Below, one piece after another: positions 51,825-60,438 of a stretch of DNA of 64,000 nt (the first letter of the stretch is position 1; every line of letters begins with the position of its first letter). Below the pieces are notes generated by a model. That model was not told the origin of the DNA. It did not search any database and saw only the letters and a program-made list of their open reading frames with translations. The translations under genes and the position numbers were made by a program. This DNA comes from Burkholderia cenocepacia (lineage in GTDB: Bacteria > Pseudomonadota > Gammaproteobacteria > Burkholderiales > Burkholderiaceae): assembly GCF_900446215.1 (NCBI RefSeq), contig NZ_UAQZ01000001.1, forward strand, positions 1,178,001 to 1,242,000, read 5' to 3'.

Positions 51825-53309
51825 ATGTCCAGGAAGTCATCCATCAGCGGGTCGGCCGACCTGCAGCGCAGGCAGTGGCTCAAGGTCGCGGGGGCGTCGG
51901 TCGCGGCGGGCGGTCTCGCACTCGGCGCCGCGCGGGCGAAGGCCGATGCGGCGCCTGCCGCCGGCCATGAAGGCGACGTGCTCGATGTCGCGATCGTCGG
52001 CGCCGGGCTGGCCGGCCTGACGGCCGCGCGCGATCTGCGCTACGCGGGCTGCGAATCCTTCGTCGTGCTCGAGGCGCGCGACCGCGTGGGCGGCCGCACG
52101 CTGAACTACGACGTGGGCGGCGGCTATGTGACCGAAGTCGGCGGCCAGTGGATCGGCCCGGGCCAGACGGCGGTCGCCGATCTCGCCCGTGAGCTGGAAG
52201 TCGGCACGTTTCCGAGCTACTACACGGGCAAGACGGTGATTCTCGGCGGCGACGGGCGCGCCGAGATCGACCTCGAGGGTACGTTCGGCACCGACGAGGC
52301 CGTTGCGGCGAAATTGAGCCGGTTGTCGCGCGACGTGCCTTGCGGTGCACCGTGGACGTCGCCGAAGGCCCGCGAACTCGACCGGTTGTCGGTCGGCGAC
52401 TGGCTCGCGACGCAGGGCATCAAGGCGGAAGACCGGATGGGCTGGAACGCGTCGATCTCGCTGTCGGGCGGCGTCGCGCCGGCGAAGATGGGGCTGCTGC
52501 ACTTCCTGTCGATGATCAACTCCGCCGATTGCGATTACGCGCAGCTCGACTCGATCAAGCATAGCGCGCAGGAAACCCGTTTCGTCGGTGGCTCGCAGCT
52601 TCTCAGCATCCGGATGGCGCAGCAACTGGGCGACAAGGTGCGGCTGTCGTCGCCGGTGCGGCGGATCGTCGGCTGGGATCGCGACATCGTCACGTTGCAG
52701 ACCGATCGCGGCACGGTGCGCGCGAAAAAGGTCGTGATGGCGCTGCATCCGGCGCTGTGCCATCAGGTGCGGTTCGATCCACCGCTGCCCGACAAGCGCG
52801 TCGCGCTGCAGCGCGCGTGGCCCGCCCACTCGCCGGCGCGCAAGACGGCGATGGTCTACCGCCGCCCGTTCTGGCGCGACAAGGGCTTGAACGGCCACAT
52901 CTTCCAGACCGACGGGCCGGTGTTCTGGGCGTACGACAATTCGCCGCCGGGGGGCGAGATCGGCGTGATCAACGCGTTCGTCCGGAATGCGCTGATGCCT
53001 TCGGACCCGCAGGCCGCGAAGCAGATGCACATGGATCTCTATGCGCAGGCGTGGGGCGACGAAGCGCGTGCGCCGGTGTCGTACCACGATCGCGACTGGG
53101 GGCTCGCCGATCCGTGGACGCTCACGTGCGTGTCGGCGATCCCGCCCGGCTTCTGGAGTGCGCACGGCGAAGCGCTGCGCGCGCCGTGCGGCAACCTGAT
53201 CTGGTCGGGCACCGAGACCGCGAACATCTGGGCCGGCTACATGGACGGCGCCGTGCGCGCCGGTCACCAAAGCGCGCTTCAGGCACTCAATGCGCTGCGT
53301 CATGCTTAG
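51825..53309 (+). CDS. Tat-exported flavin amine oxidase
   Basis: A 494-residue FAD amine oxidase. A twin-arginine signal (RRQWLKVAGASVAAGGLALG) leads the protein, so it acts folded in the periplasm. The FAD motif is DVAIVGAGLAGLTAARDL with the second consensus LEARDRVGGRT, then GGQWIGPGQ; near the C-terminus GNLIWSGTETANIWAGYMDGAV closes the FAD site. It oxidises an amine to an imine plus H2O2 or passes electrons to the cytochrome encoded next. The substrate is unknown. Confidence 0.88.
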   Translation: MSRKSSISGSADLQRRQWLKVAGASVAAGGLALGAARAKADAAPAAGHEGDVLDVAIVGAGLAGLTAARDLRYAGCESFVVLEARDRVGGRTLNYDVGGGYVTEVGGQWIGPGQTAVADLARELEVGTFPSYYTGKTVILGGDGRAEIDLEGTFGTDEAVAAKLSRLSRDVPCGAPWTSPKARELDRLSVGDWLATQGIKAEDRMGWNASISLSGGVAPAKMGLLHFLSMINSADCDYAQLDSIKHSAQETRFVGGSQLLSIRMAQQLGDKVRLSSPVRRIVGWDRDIVTLQTDRGTVRAKKVVMALHPALCHQVRFDPPLPDKRVALQRAWPAHSPARKTAMVYRRPFWRDKGLNGHIFQTDGPVFWAYDNSPPGGEIGVINAFVRNALMPSDPQAAKQMHMDLYAQAWGDEARAPVSYHDRDWGLADPWTLTCVSAIPPGFWSAHGEALRAPCGNLIWSGTETANIWAGYMDGAVRAGHQSALQALNALRHA

Positions 53310-53319
53310 GATTACGAAG

Positions 53320-53979
53320 ATGAAGAAACGGGTTTTGCTGCTCACGGCGGCGGTGGCGACCGGCGCGTTGCTGGCGCTCTACGGCCCGACGCTGCTCGGT
53401 TTCCATCGCCTGCAGCGTCATATCGATACGGCCGCGCAGGCCGATGACGCCGACGGCGGCCCGTGGCCGCGCGTGACCGACGTGTGCATGGGCTGCCACG
53501 GCGTGAAGGGCACGTCGCTCAGCCAGGCGTATCCGAGTCTCGCCGGCCAGCCGGCGCAATACGTGGCCGCCCAGCTCCGTGCGTTTGCGGGCGGGCAACG
53601 CGCGAACCCGACGATGGGCCCGCTCGCGATGACGATGAGCGAAGCCGAGATCACCCGTCTGGCCGGCTATTACGCGAAACAGGCGCCGCTGGACAACCGC
53701 TATTTCAAGCCGGATGCACGACTGCGCACGAAAGGCGAGCAGTGGGTAACGGGCGGCGCATGCGCGGCCTGCCACGGCGCACGGCTGACCGGGCAGGCGC
53801 GATTCCCGCGTCTGGCCGGACAGGGCTACGACTATCTGCTCGCGCAGCTCGACGCATTCGCGACGGGCTCGCGCCGCGAGGCGACCGGCACGATGCAGCG
53901 CGTCGCGCAGGCGATGTCGGCGGACGACCGCGCGGCGGTGGCGACCTATCTCGCGAGCCTCAGCCCCGCCACACAGTGA
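53320..53979 (+). CDS. Dihaem cytochrome c (c4-like)
   Basis: About 219 residues with an N-terminal signal-anchor (MKKRVLLLTAAVATGALLAL) and two c-type haem motifs, CMGCH and CAACH, each followed by a methionine-ligand region (GPLAMTMSEAEI and TGTMQRVAQAMS). This is the two-domain arrangement of cytochrome c4/c553 proteins. It probably accepts electrons from the amine oxidase in the periplasm and passes them to an oxidase. The start has AGGA upstream and lies 10 bases past the oxidase stop. Confidence 0.88.
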   Translation: MKKRVLLLTAAVATGALLALYGPTLLGFHRLQRHIDTAAQADDADGGPWPRVTDVCMGCHGVKGTSLSQAYPSLAGQPAQYVAAQLRAFAGGQRANPTMGPLAMTMSEAEITRLAGYYAKQAPLDNRYFKPDARLRTKGEQWVTGGACAACHGARLTGQARFPRLAGQGYDYLLAQLDAFATGSRREATGTMQRVAQAMSADDRAAVATYLASLSPATQ

Positions 53980-54014
53980 ATCAACGGCAGCAATCGACTT
54001 CGGGAGTTCGAACC

Positions 54015-54689
54015 ATGGATCACAGATCACTTGTCCTTTGTCTTTCCAGCGCGACGCTCGCGGCGACGACCGGCGTCTACGGCTTCAAGTTCGTGCGCAA
54101 GCGCAACTTCCTGCTCGGCTTCGAGTGGTGGATCGTGACGATCTCCGCGTCCAACGCGGTGATCTTCTTCGCGACCGAATCGCCGGTGTCGTACTTCATT
54201 TCGCACTTTCTCGACGCGTTCTCGCGCGGGTTCGGGATGCCGGTGATCGCGGTCGCCGGCCTGATGGCCGTCACCCACGGCTACCGGCCGTCGATACGGC
54301 AGGACGTGACGTTGTTCGTGCTTGCAACGCTCGGGACGATCGCGCTCGTGGCCGGCGTGTTGCAGCACGCGTTGCCGTACTTCTACGTGGCGATGTGGAC
54401 GCTGATGTCGATCTATCTCGCCGGTTTCGCGTGGCGGCTCGCGCGTGCCGGCCACGCGCTCCATGCGCTGACGACGACGCTCGCGCTCGTTGCTTCGCAG
54501 GCGATCGCGTGCATCTACGATTTCTACCGGATCCCCGGCGAGGATACCAACGTCGTCTTCAACTTCTATGTACTGGCGCTGCTGACCTGGTCGTACCTGA
54601 CCGTCGCGCTCTATTACGCGTATGGTGCGCTGGAGCGGGAGAAGGGGCGCAGTCGGACCGGTGCCGGCGTGTTGTCGTATCCGAAATGA
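54015..54689 (+). CDS. Seven-helix membrane protein of unknown function
   Basis: A 224-residue hydrophobic protein with about seven helices (for example WWIVTISASNAVIFFATES, AVAGLMAVTHGY, VTLFVLATLGTIALVAGVL, VFNFYVLALLTWSYL). GGGAG lies eight bases before the ATG. It is the third gene of the amine oxidase unit and could be a membrane partner for the cytochrome. No haem-ligand pattern is obvious. Confidence 0.7.
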   Translation: MDHRSLVLCLSSATLAATTGVYGFKFVRKRNFLLGFEWWIVTISASNAVIFFATESPVSYFISHFLDAFSRGFGMPVIAVAGLMAVTHGYRPSIRQDVTLFVLATLGTIALVAGVLQHALPYFYVAMWTLMSIYLAGFAWRLARAGHALHALTTTLALVASQAIACIYDFYRIPGEDTNVVFNFYVLALLTWSYLTVALYYAYGALEREKGRSRTGAGVLSYPK

Positions 54690-54762
54690 GTAGCTCTGCT
54701 GAGGAGACGGGGGTGGCTCGCACCGCTTGCCGGTCCGGTCGCGCCGATCGCGGAGCGCGCGG

Positions 54763-55365
54763 ATGGACCCGGTTCGCCTGACCCGCGCCGAGCGGCGCGA
54801 TGCGACGCGCGAACGCCTGCTCGGCGCCGCGCGCGCGATCCTCGCGGAGAAAGGCTATGCGGCCGCCAGCGTGGAAGACATTGCGGCGGCGGCCGGGCAT
54901 ACGCGTGGCGCGTTCTACTCGAACTTCGGCGGCAAGGCCGACGTGCTGTTCGAGCTGCTGCGCCGCGATCGGGACGAGGCTGCCGCGGCATTGCGGCGGA
55001 TCGTCGGTTCGCCTGACCCGGCCGACGATGCGCAGCGCGCGATGCTCGCGTATTGGCGAAGGGGTGCGACCCAGCGTGCGGTGCACCTGATGTGGCTCGA
55101 CGCGCAGCTCCAGGCGGCGCGCGATCCGCGGTTCCGTGCGCGCTTCGGCGCGTTGCTGCGAGACCGCCAGGCGCTCGCGGCCGCGTGCATCGACGCGTAT
55201 GCCGCGCGGGCCGGCGTGTCGCTGCCGTTGCCCACGCGGGTGCTGGCGCTCGGCCTGACCGCGCTGTGCGACGGCATGCAATCGCACGGCGCGGTCGATG
55301 CGCTGGCCGACGCGGTACTGGTTGGCTTCATCACGCACACGGTGTTCGACCACCTGCGTCGATGA
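54763..55365 (+). CDS. TetR-family regulator of the hydrophobic-substrate cluster
   Basis: About 200 residues with the HTH RERLLGAARAILAEKGYAAASVEDIAAAAGHTRGAFYSNF seen in two parts, and a helical ligand domain. GGAG is seven bases before ATG 54763. It lies between the two operon units that share an upstream element, and a perfect 9-base inverted repeat is found in the following promoter, so control of the PhyH operon is likely. Confidence 0.88.
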   Translation: MDPVRLTRAERRDATRERLLGAARAILAEKGYAAASVEDIAAAAGHTRGAFYSNFGGKADVLFELLRRDRDEAAAALRRIVGSPDPADDAQRAMLAYWRRGATQRAVHLMWLDAQLQAARDPRFRARFGALLRDRQALAAACIDAYAARAGVSLPLPTRVLALGLTALCDGMQSHGAVDALADAVLVGFITHTVFDHLRR

Positions 55366-55479
55366 AGGCGCGCAGAAACGAGGGGCGTGCGTTGTCGTGC
55401 GCCAGTATGAAGGCCGAAAGCCGTTTGTCATGACGGACCGGCGGCGGGCAGCGACGCCCGTTCGATCATGCAGACGAAA

Positions 55480-55529
55480 CAGGGAATACCCCGTCTTTTT
55501 CTTTTCATTATTTTTGTCATGATGACCTA
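55480..55529 (+). promoter_or_regulatory. Shared upstream element, copy B (PhyH operon)
   Basis: AGGGAATACCCC is followed by CGTCTTTTTCTTTT and, 30 bases after the core, ATGACCTA. This matches copy A at 51,546 in order and spacing. The hairpin arms are imperfect here, so conservation is better explained by protein binding than by a terminator. It lies 80 bases before the PhyH start. Confidence 0.6.
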
Positions 55530-55543
55530 ACATAGTCATCATG
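55518..55543. promoter_or_regulatory. Perfect 9-bp inverted repeat in the PhyH promoter
   Basis: Arms CATGATGAC and GTCATCATG flank CTAACATA. It overlaps the ATGACCTA part of copy B and is absent from copy A. A repressor such as the adjacent TetR could bind here. Confidence 0.5.
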
Positions 55544-55609
55544 TTCTACTGAGGGGCCGGCAGCGAAGACGAACCGCCGGTTGTGGCTGAACGAATCGGG
55601 AGATAGACG

Positions 55610-56443
55610 ATGGATGCAATGAAGCGAAAGGCGTTCTTCGAGGACGGAGCCGTGCTCGTCGAAGGGGTCCTCGACGACGAACAACTCGCGCAATGCCGCG
55701 CGGTGTACGACTGGGGAATGGAGAACCCGGGCCCGATGGCGACGACGCTGCTCGACGGCACCGAATACAAGTCGCACAACGACAACGCGAACCCATACGC
55801 GAAGGAACGGCTCGACGCGCTGGTCGGCACGCTGCCGTTCGGGCCGTTGTTCGCCGACCTGTGGGGCTCGAAGCACGTGTGGTACTTCGCCGAGGAGCTG
55901 TTCATGAAGGCCGGCGGCAAGAGCGCGCGCTCGCCGTGGCATCAGGACACGTCGTACCTGCCGTGGCAGGGGATGCATTTCGGCAACGCGTGGATCAGCT
56001 TCGAACACGTGCCGAAGCGTAACGCGCTGGAGATCGTGCGCGGCTCGCATCACGGTGTGCGGCATGACGGCACGACGTTCCAGAACGCCGAGGATCCGAC
56101 CGACCCGCTGCATGGCGGCGACGTGTGGCCACGCCTGCCGGACATCGAGGCCGAGCGTCGCGTGGCGCCCGACGCGTACGACATCCTGTCGTGGGAAACG
56201 AAGCCGGGCGACGTGCTGCTGCTCCATCCGGGCGTGCTGCACGGCGGCGGCGCGGTCGATGCCGATTTCCCCGATCGCCACACGCTCGTGCTGCGCTTTT
56301 TCGGCGACGACGCGGTGTTCAGCCCGCTGCCCGACGAAAGCCGCTCGGGATTCACGCCGGCCGGCGTGTTGTTCGTCGAGGAGCTCGCCGCGCTGAAGGC
56401 CGGCGATCCGTTCCGCGCGCCATGTTTCCGTCAACTCGTCTGA
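55610..56443 (+). CDS. Phytanoyl-CoA dioxygenase (PhyH)-family hydroxylase
   Basis: A 277-residue Fe(II)/2-oxoglutarate oxygenase. The HxD pair is in SPWHQDTSYLPWQ, the distal His in LLHPGVLHGGG, and the 2-oxoglutarate Arg in RHTLVLRFFGDD. PhyH proteins hydroxylate acyl chains or small molecules with O2 and 2-oxoglutarate. It opens the operon that continues with the Rid and DUF1329/1302 genes. The substrate is not predictable. Confidence 0.85.
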   Translation: MDAMKRKAFFEDGAVLVEGVLDDEQLAQCRAVYDWGMENPGPMATTLLDGTEYKSHNDNANPYAKERLDALVGTLPFGPLFADLWGSKHVWYFAEELFMKAGGKSARSPWHQDTSYLPWQGMHFGNAWISFEHVPKRNALEIVRGSHHGVRHDGTTFQNAEDPTDPLHGGDVWPRLPDIEAERRVAPDAYDILSWETKPGDVLLLHPGVLHGGGAVDADFPDRHTLVLRFFGDDAVFSPLPDESRSGFTPAGVLFVEELAALKAGDPFRAPCFRQLV

Positions 56444-56459
56444 ACCGGGAGAACTCGTC

Positions 56460-56873
56460 ATGACAGCAACCCCGAAGCGGCAATCGATCGTGCCGGCTGC
56501 GTTCCAGCCGTGGTACGACGCGTACCACTTCTCGCCGGCCACACGCGTCGGCGACACGATCTGGGTGTCGGGCCAGGTCGGCCTCGACGCGCAGATGCAG
56601 CCGGCCGACGGCGTGCAGGCGCAGGCGCGGATCGCGTTCGAGTGCCTGAAGGCCATCCTCCAGGAGGCCGGCGCGAGCCTCGCCGACGTCGTCGAACTGA
56701 CGACCTTCCACACGGATCTGCAACGCGAGACGGAAGCGTTCGCGGCGGTCAAGGACGTGTATTTTCCGAACCGTTATCCGTCGTGGACGGCGGTCGGCGT
56801 CACACAACTGGCGCTGCCGGGATTGTGCGTCGAGATTCGTGCGGTGGCGGTGGCCGGGTCCGGCAAGGGCTGA
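56460..56873 (+). CDS. RidA/YjgF-family protein
   Basis: A 137-residue Rid-family protein (DTIWVSGQVGLDAQMQPADG, then VVELTTFHTDL and LCVEIRAVAVA). The usual active-site Arg before the last strand (RxxR/ARxAV) is replaced by YPSWTAVGVTQL, as in non-archetypal Rid groups. Classic RidA hydrolyses reactive imines/enamines. With an amine oxidase in the same apparent regulon, imine handling is a reasonable idea, but the missing Arg makes it uncertain. Confidence 0.85.
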   Translation: MTATPKRQSIVPAAFQPWYDAYHFSPATRVGDTIWVSGQVGLDAQMQPADGVQAQARIAFECLKAILQEAGASLADVVELTTFHTDLQRETEAFAAVKDVYFPNRYPSWTAVGVTQLALPGLCVEIRAVAVAGSGKG

Positions 56874-57079
56874 CGGAAGGCACGAGGGTTTTTCGCCGGA
56901 TCTGCGTTCCATTCGAATCGCAGTCCTGACGAAAGATATCGGAATGGCGCTGAGGCGGCTGGCCGGAACCCCGGCCAGCCTCGATCACGGAGCGACGTCA
57001 TCGTCGGCTGACGGTGACGATCGAAACAAACGCGTTTCGTCCGGGATGGGCGAGCGAAGGCGGAGCAGCAAGGAGAACC

Positions 57080-58447
57080 ATGATGAACAAGCATCGTTTC
57101 TGGACCACGTCCGCGATCGCGGCCGCTGCATGTGTCGCGATCGGCACCGCCGTCGCGGCGGACGACCTGACGCCGGCCGGCGCCGACCGCTCGGCGAGCA
57201 AGGACGGCGCGGTGCCGGCCTATGCGGGCAAGCAGTCGCCCGACGCCGGCTGGGAGTGGGGCAAGGTGCGCGGCGATTTCTGGAAGCATCGCAACGAGAA
57301 GCCGCTCTACTCGATCGACGCGGCGAACGTCGACAAGTATGCGGACAAGCTGTCGCCCGGCCAGGTCGCGCTGATCAAGCAGAAGAAGGGCTACCGGATG
57401 GACGTCTACCCGTCCCACCGCGAATGCCAGTTGCCGGATGCCGCCGAGCAGAACTCGAAGGCGAACCTCACGGCCGCGAAGCTCGGCCCGGCCGGCGACA
57501 CGCTCGCGTCGGCCGTGTTGCCGGGCGTGCCGTTCCCGCAACCGAAGAACGGCGTCGAGGCGATGCTCAACTACGAGATGCGTTATCGCGGCGAAGGCGT
57601 CGACTGGGCGCAGATGGTGACGACCGTATCGCCGCGACCGGGCAGCAGCGAATGGATCGACGCGATCGGCCCGCAGACCTTGTACTTCCCGTCCGCCAAG
57701 CTCGGCAAGTTTTCGCCGCAGGACGTCGACCAGCTCAGCGCGGCCGTGTATTTCCAGATGAACTCGCCGGCCGCGCTGGCTGGCCAGGCGTTCGTGCAGC
57801 GCCAGTACTTCGACAAGGCCTCGGAGACGTACTACTACTTCCCCGGCCAGCGCCGCGTGCGACGCATGCCGGCCTACACGCACGACGCACCTCTGATCGG
57901 CTTCGAGAACCAGTATCTGATCGACGAAGGCAACATGATCAACGGCTCGCTCGACCGCTTCAACTGGAAGCTGGTCGGCAAGAAGGAAATGATCGTTCCG
58001 TACAACGCGTTCGGCATGTACAGGTTCAAGAGCAAGCTGCACGACGTCGCGACGCCGGACGGCGTCGCGGCCGCGAACCGCCGTTACGAGACGCACCGCG
58101 TGTGGGTCGTCGAGGCGGCGCTGAAGCCGAGCGCGCGGCACGTTGCGTCGAAGAAGGTGTTTTATCTCGACGAGGACAGCTGGCTCGCGCTGGTAGGCGA
58201 GGACTACGACGCGCAGGGCAAGCTGTGGAAGGTGCGGGAGAGTTATCCGATTCCGGTGTGGGAGCTCGGCGGCACCTGCGACAACGAGCCGCTCGCGCAG
58301 TACGACATGAACAACGGCCGCTATGTGCTCGATGCGACGTCGATCGGACAGGGCAAGGACGTGCGCTGGCTCGGGCAGGCCGACGATCCGCGCTTCAAGC
58401 AGGATTTCTACACGGCGGAATCGCTGCGCTCGGTCAGCGAACGGTGA
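57080..58447 (+). CDS. DUF1329 periplasmic protein
   Basis: About 455 residues with a signal peptide (MNKHRFWTTSAIAAAACVA, cleavage near AVAADD). Segments YFPGQRRVRRMPAYTHD, GSLDRFNWKLVGKKEM and WVVEAALKPSARHVASKKVFYLDEDSW are typical of DUF1329 (LolB/LolA-like fold). These proteins often accompany DUF1302 and RND genes and are thought to carry hydrophobic molecules in the periplasm. AGGAGA precedes ATG 57080; 57083 is an alternative. Confidence 0.85.
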   Translation: MMNKHRFWTTSAIAAAACVAIGTAVAADDLTPAGADRSASKDGAVPAYAGKQSPDAGWEWGKVRGDFWKHRNEKPLYSIDAANVDKYADKLSPGQVALIKQKKGYRMDVYPSHRECQLPDAAEQNSKANLTAAKLGPAGDTLASAVLPGVPFPQPKNGVEAMLNYEMRYRGEGVDWAQMVTTVSPRPGSSEWIDAIGPQTLYFPSAKLGKFSPQDVDQLSAAVYFQMNSPAALAGQAFVQRQYFDKASETYYYFPGQRRVRRMPAYTHDAPLIGFENQYLIDEGNMINGSLDRFNWKLVGKKEMIVPYNAFGMYRFKSKLHDVATPDGVAAANRRYETHRVWVVEAALKPSARHVASKKVFYLDEDSWLALVGEDYDAQGKLWKVRESYPIPVWELGGTCDNEPLAQYDMNNGRYVLDATSIGQGKDVRWLGQADDPRFKQDFYTAESLRSVSER

Positions 58448-58525
58448 CGATCACCGGCTGACGGATACAAGGACCGGCGCGCGCAACGATCGTGCGCCGG
58501 CATCGAACAGGGGCGGAGGTGGGTC

Positions 58526-60370
58526 ATGGAATCGGCAGGATTGTTCAGGAATACTACGATATTGGTGGCGATGGCGAGCGCCGCGACGTCGAGCGCGTAT
58601 GCATACGACTTCACGGTGGGCGGCGGCGCCGTGCAGGGTTCGTGGGTGACGAACCTGACGGCGGGCGCCGGCATCCGGACCAAAAACCCGAGTTGCTCGC
58701 TCACCGGCGACCCGAACGCCTTCGGCTGCGGCGCGGGCGCGAACACCAACCAGTGGGGCTATGCGGACAACGGCGACCTGAATTACCGCAAGGGCCAGCC
58801 GTTCAGCACATACGTCAGCGCGACCAGCGAGCTGCTGCTGAAGATGCCGAGCGAAGGGCTGAAGTTCATGGTGCGCGGCACGGGCATGTACGACTTCATG
58901 GCCAAGAACACGAACCGCACGCCGTTGTCGAGCACCGCGGCCGCGCAGGTCGTCTACAACGCGCAGCTGCTCGACCTGTGGGCGCAGAAGGATTTCACGC
59001 TCGGCGGGCGCAACGCGCACGTGCGGCTCGGCAACCAGGTGATCAACTGGGGCGAGAGCATGTTCGCGCAGAGCGGCATCAACGCGACCAACTCCATCGA
59101 CACGCAGAAGCTGCTGATCCCCGGCTCGCAGCTCAAGCAGGCGCTGCTGCCGGCGCCGATGGTGAGCCTCGCGGCCGACCTGTCGCACGGGTTCAGCACC
59201 GAGGCCTACTACCAGTTCCAGTGGAACGGCAACCGCTACCCGCCGGTCGGCTCGTACTGGTCGGTGACGAACGGTTTCGGCCGCGGTGCCGAGCCGTTCA
59301 CGATCAACACGAACAACCTGAACGTGACCGGCCCGAGCGCGGGCACGATCGCGAACGCGATCGGCGGATCGGGCGCGGCCGGCAACCAGGACACGCTCAA
59401 CGCGATCAGGAACGGGCTCGTGAACGGGGCCTACGCCGGGCCGCCGTTCAACGACATCGGCCTGCCGAGCACGACGACCCTGCCGGCGAAATACCGGCCG
59501 CAGTTCGGCGTGAAGTTCAACTATTCGCCGCGCGCGTTCGACGCGAACTTCGCGTTCTACTACCTGAACTACACCGACAAGTCGCCGGTGCTCGCGTCGC
59601 TCGCTAACGGCACCGAGCAATGGTCGTATCTCGGCCGACGCCAGTTGTTCGGCGTCAGCGCGAACTTCGGCGTCGGGCCGTGGGCGATCGGCACCGAACT
59701 GTCGTACCGGCCGCGCGATGCGGTCGCGCTGTCGAGCTGCTACGGCGCGGGCGGCCCGCTCGACCTGAACACGAACGGCGTGGCCGGCATCGACTGTCAG
59801 CAATGGGTCGACAAGAAGAAGTTCCAGTACGACATCAACGGCTTGCTCGCGCTCACGCGCAGCGAGTATCCGTTCCTGAAACTGCTCGGCGCCGATTCGG
59901 CCGCGCTGACGTGGGAACTGACGTGGATCTACTACCCGGGGCTGAAGTCGAGCGGCGTGACGCGCACGATCGACGGGCAGACTGTCACGCAGGTGCCGCA
60001 GACCGGCTACCTGCCGTGGCTGAACAACGGATCGGCGGCCGGCTATCCGATCGGGATGGCGCAGGGCACGTCGAGCTCGGTTGGCGCGACGATCGACTTC
60101 AACTGGACCTACGACGGCTCGCTGATTCCCGGTTGGCAGGTCACGCCGGGCGTGACGTTCTCGACCGGCCTGTACGGCTACACGCCCACCTTCACCGCGA
60201 ACTACGTGCAGGGTGCGAAGTCGCTGAACGTCTACGTGCTGTTCAACCAGAACCCGCCGAACTGGCAGGCCGGCATCAACTTCACTTCGTTCTGGGGTGG
60301 CCACAACACGGTGGGCCAGCCTTATGCGGACCGTAATTTCGTCGGCTTGTTCGTCACGCGGAATTTCTGA
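58526..60370 (+). CDS. DUF1302 outer membrane protein
   Basis: A 614-residue protein with signal peptide (ILVAMASAATSSAYA, then YDFTVGGG). Beta-rich repeats, for example VRLGNQVINWGESMFAQSGINAT in part, and a terminal aromatic (FVTRNF) fit an outer membrane barrel of the DUF1302 family. Likely a channel for hydrophobic substrates. It follows DUF1329 by 78 bases. Confidence 0.85.
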   Translation: MESAGLFRNTTILVAMASAATSSAYAYDFTVGGGAVQGSWVTNLTAGAGIRTKNPSCSLTGDPNAFGCGAGANTNQWGYADNGDLNYRKGQPFSTYVSATSELLLKMPSEGLKFMVRGTGMYDFMAKNTNRTPLSSTAAAQVVYNAQLLDLWAQKDFTLGGRNAHVRLGNQVINWGESMFAQSGINATNSIDTQKLLIPGSQLKQALLPAPMVSLAADLSHGFSTEAYYQFQWNGNRYPPVGSYWSVTNGFGRGAEPFTINTNNLNVTGPSAGTIANAIGGSGAAGNQDTLNAIRNGLVNGAYAGPPFNDIGLPSTTTLPAKYRPQFGVKFNYSPRAFDANFAFYYLNYTDKSPVLASLANGTEQWSYLGRRQLFGVSANFGVGPWAIGTELSYRPRDAVALSSCYGAGGPLDLNTNGVAGIDCQQWVDKKKFQYDINGLLALTRSEYPFLKLLGADSAALTWELTWIYYPGLKSSGVTRTIDGQTVTQVPQTGYLPWLNNGSAAGYPIGMAQGTSSSVGATIDFNWTYDGSLIPGWQVTPGVTFSTGLYGYTPTFTANYVQGAKSLNVYVLFNQNPPNWQAGINFTSFWGGHNTVGQPYADRNFVGLFVTRNF

Positions 60371-60438
60371 CGGCGGCGGATGGCAGGTGGCAGGTGGCGG
60401 GTGGCGTACGCCACCGGAATACATGAAGGGGTAACGTC

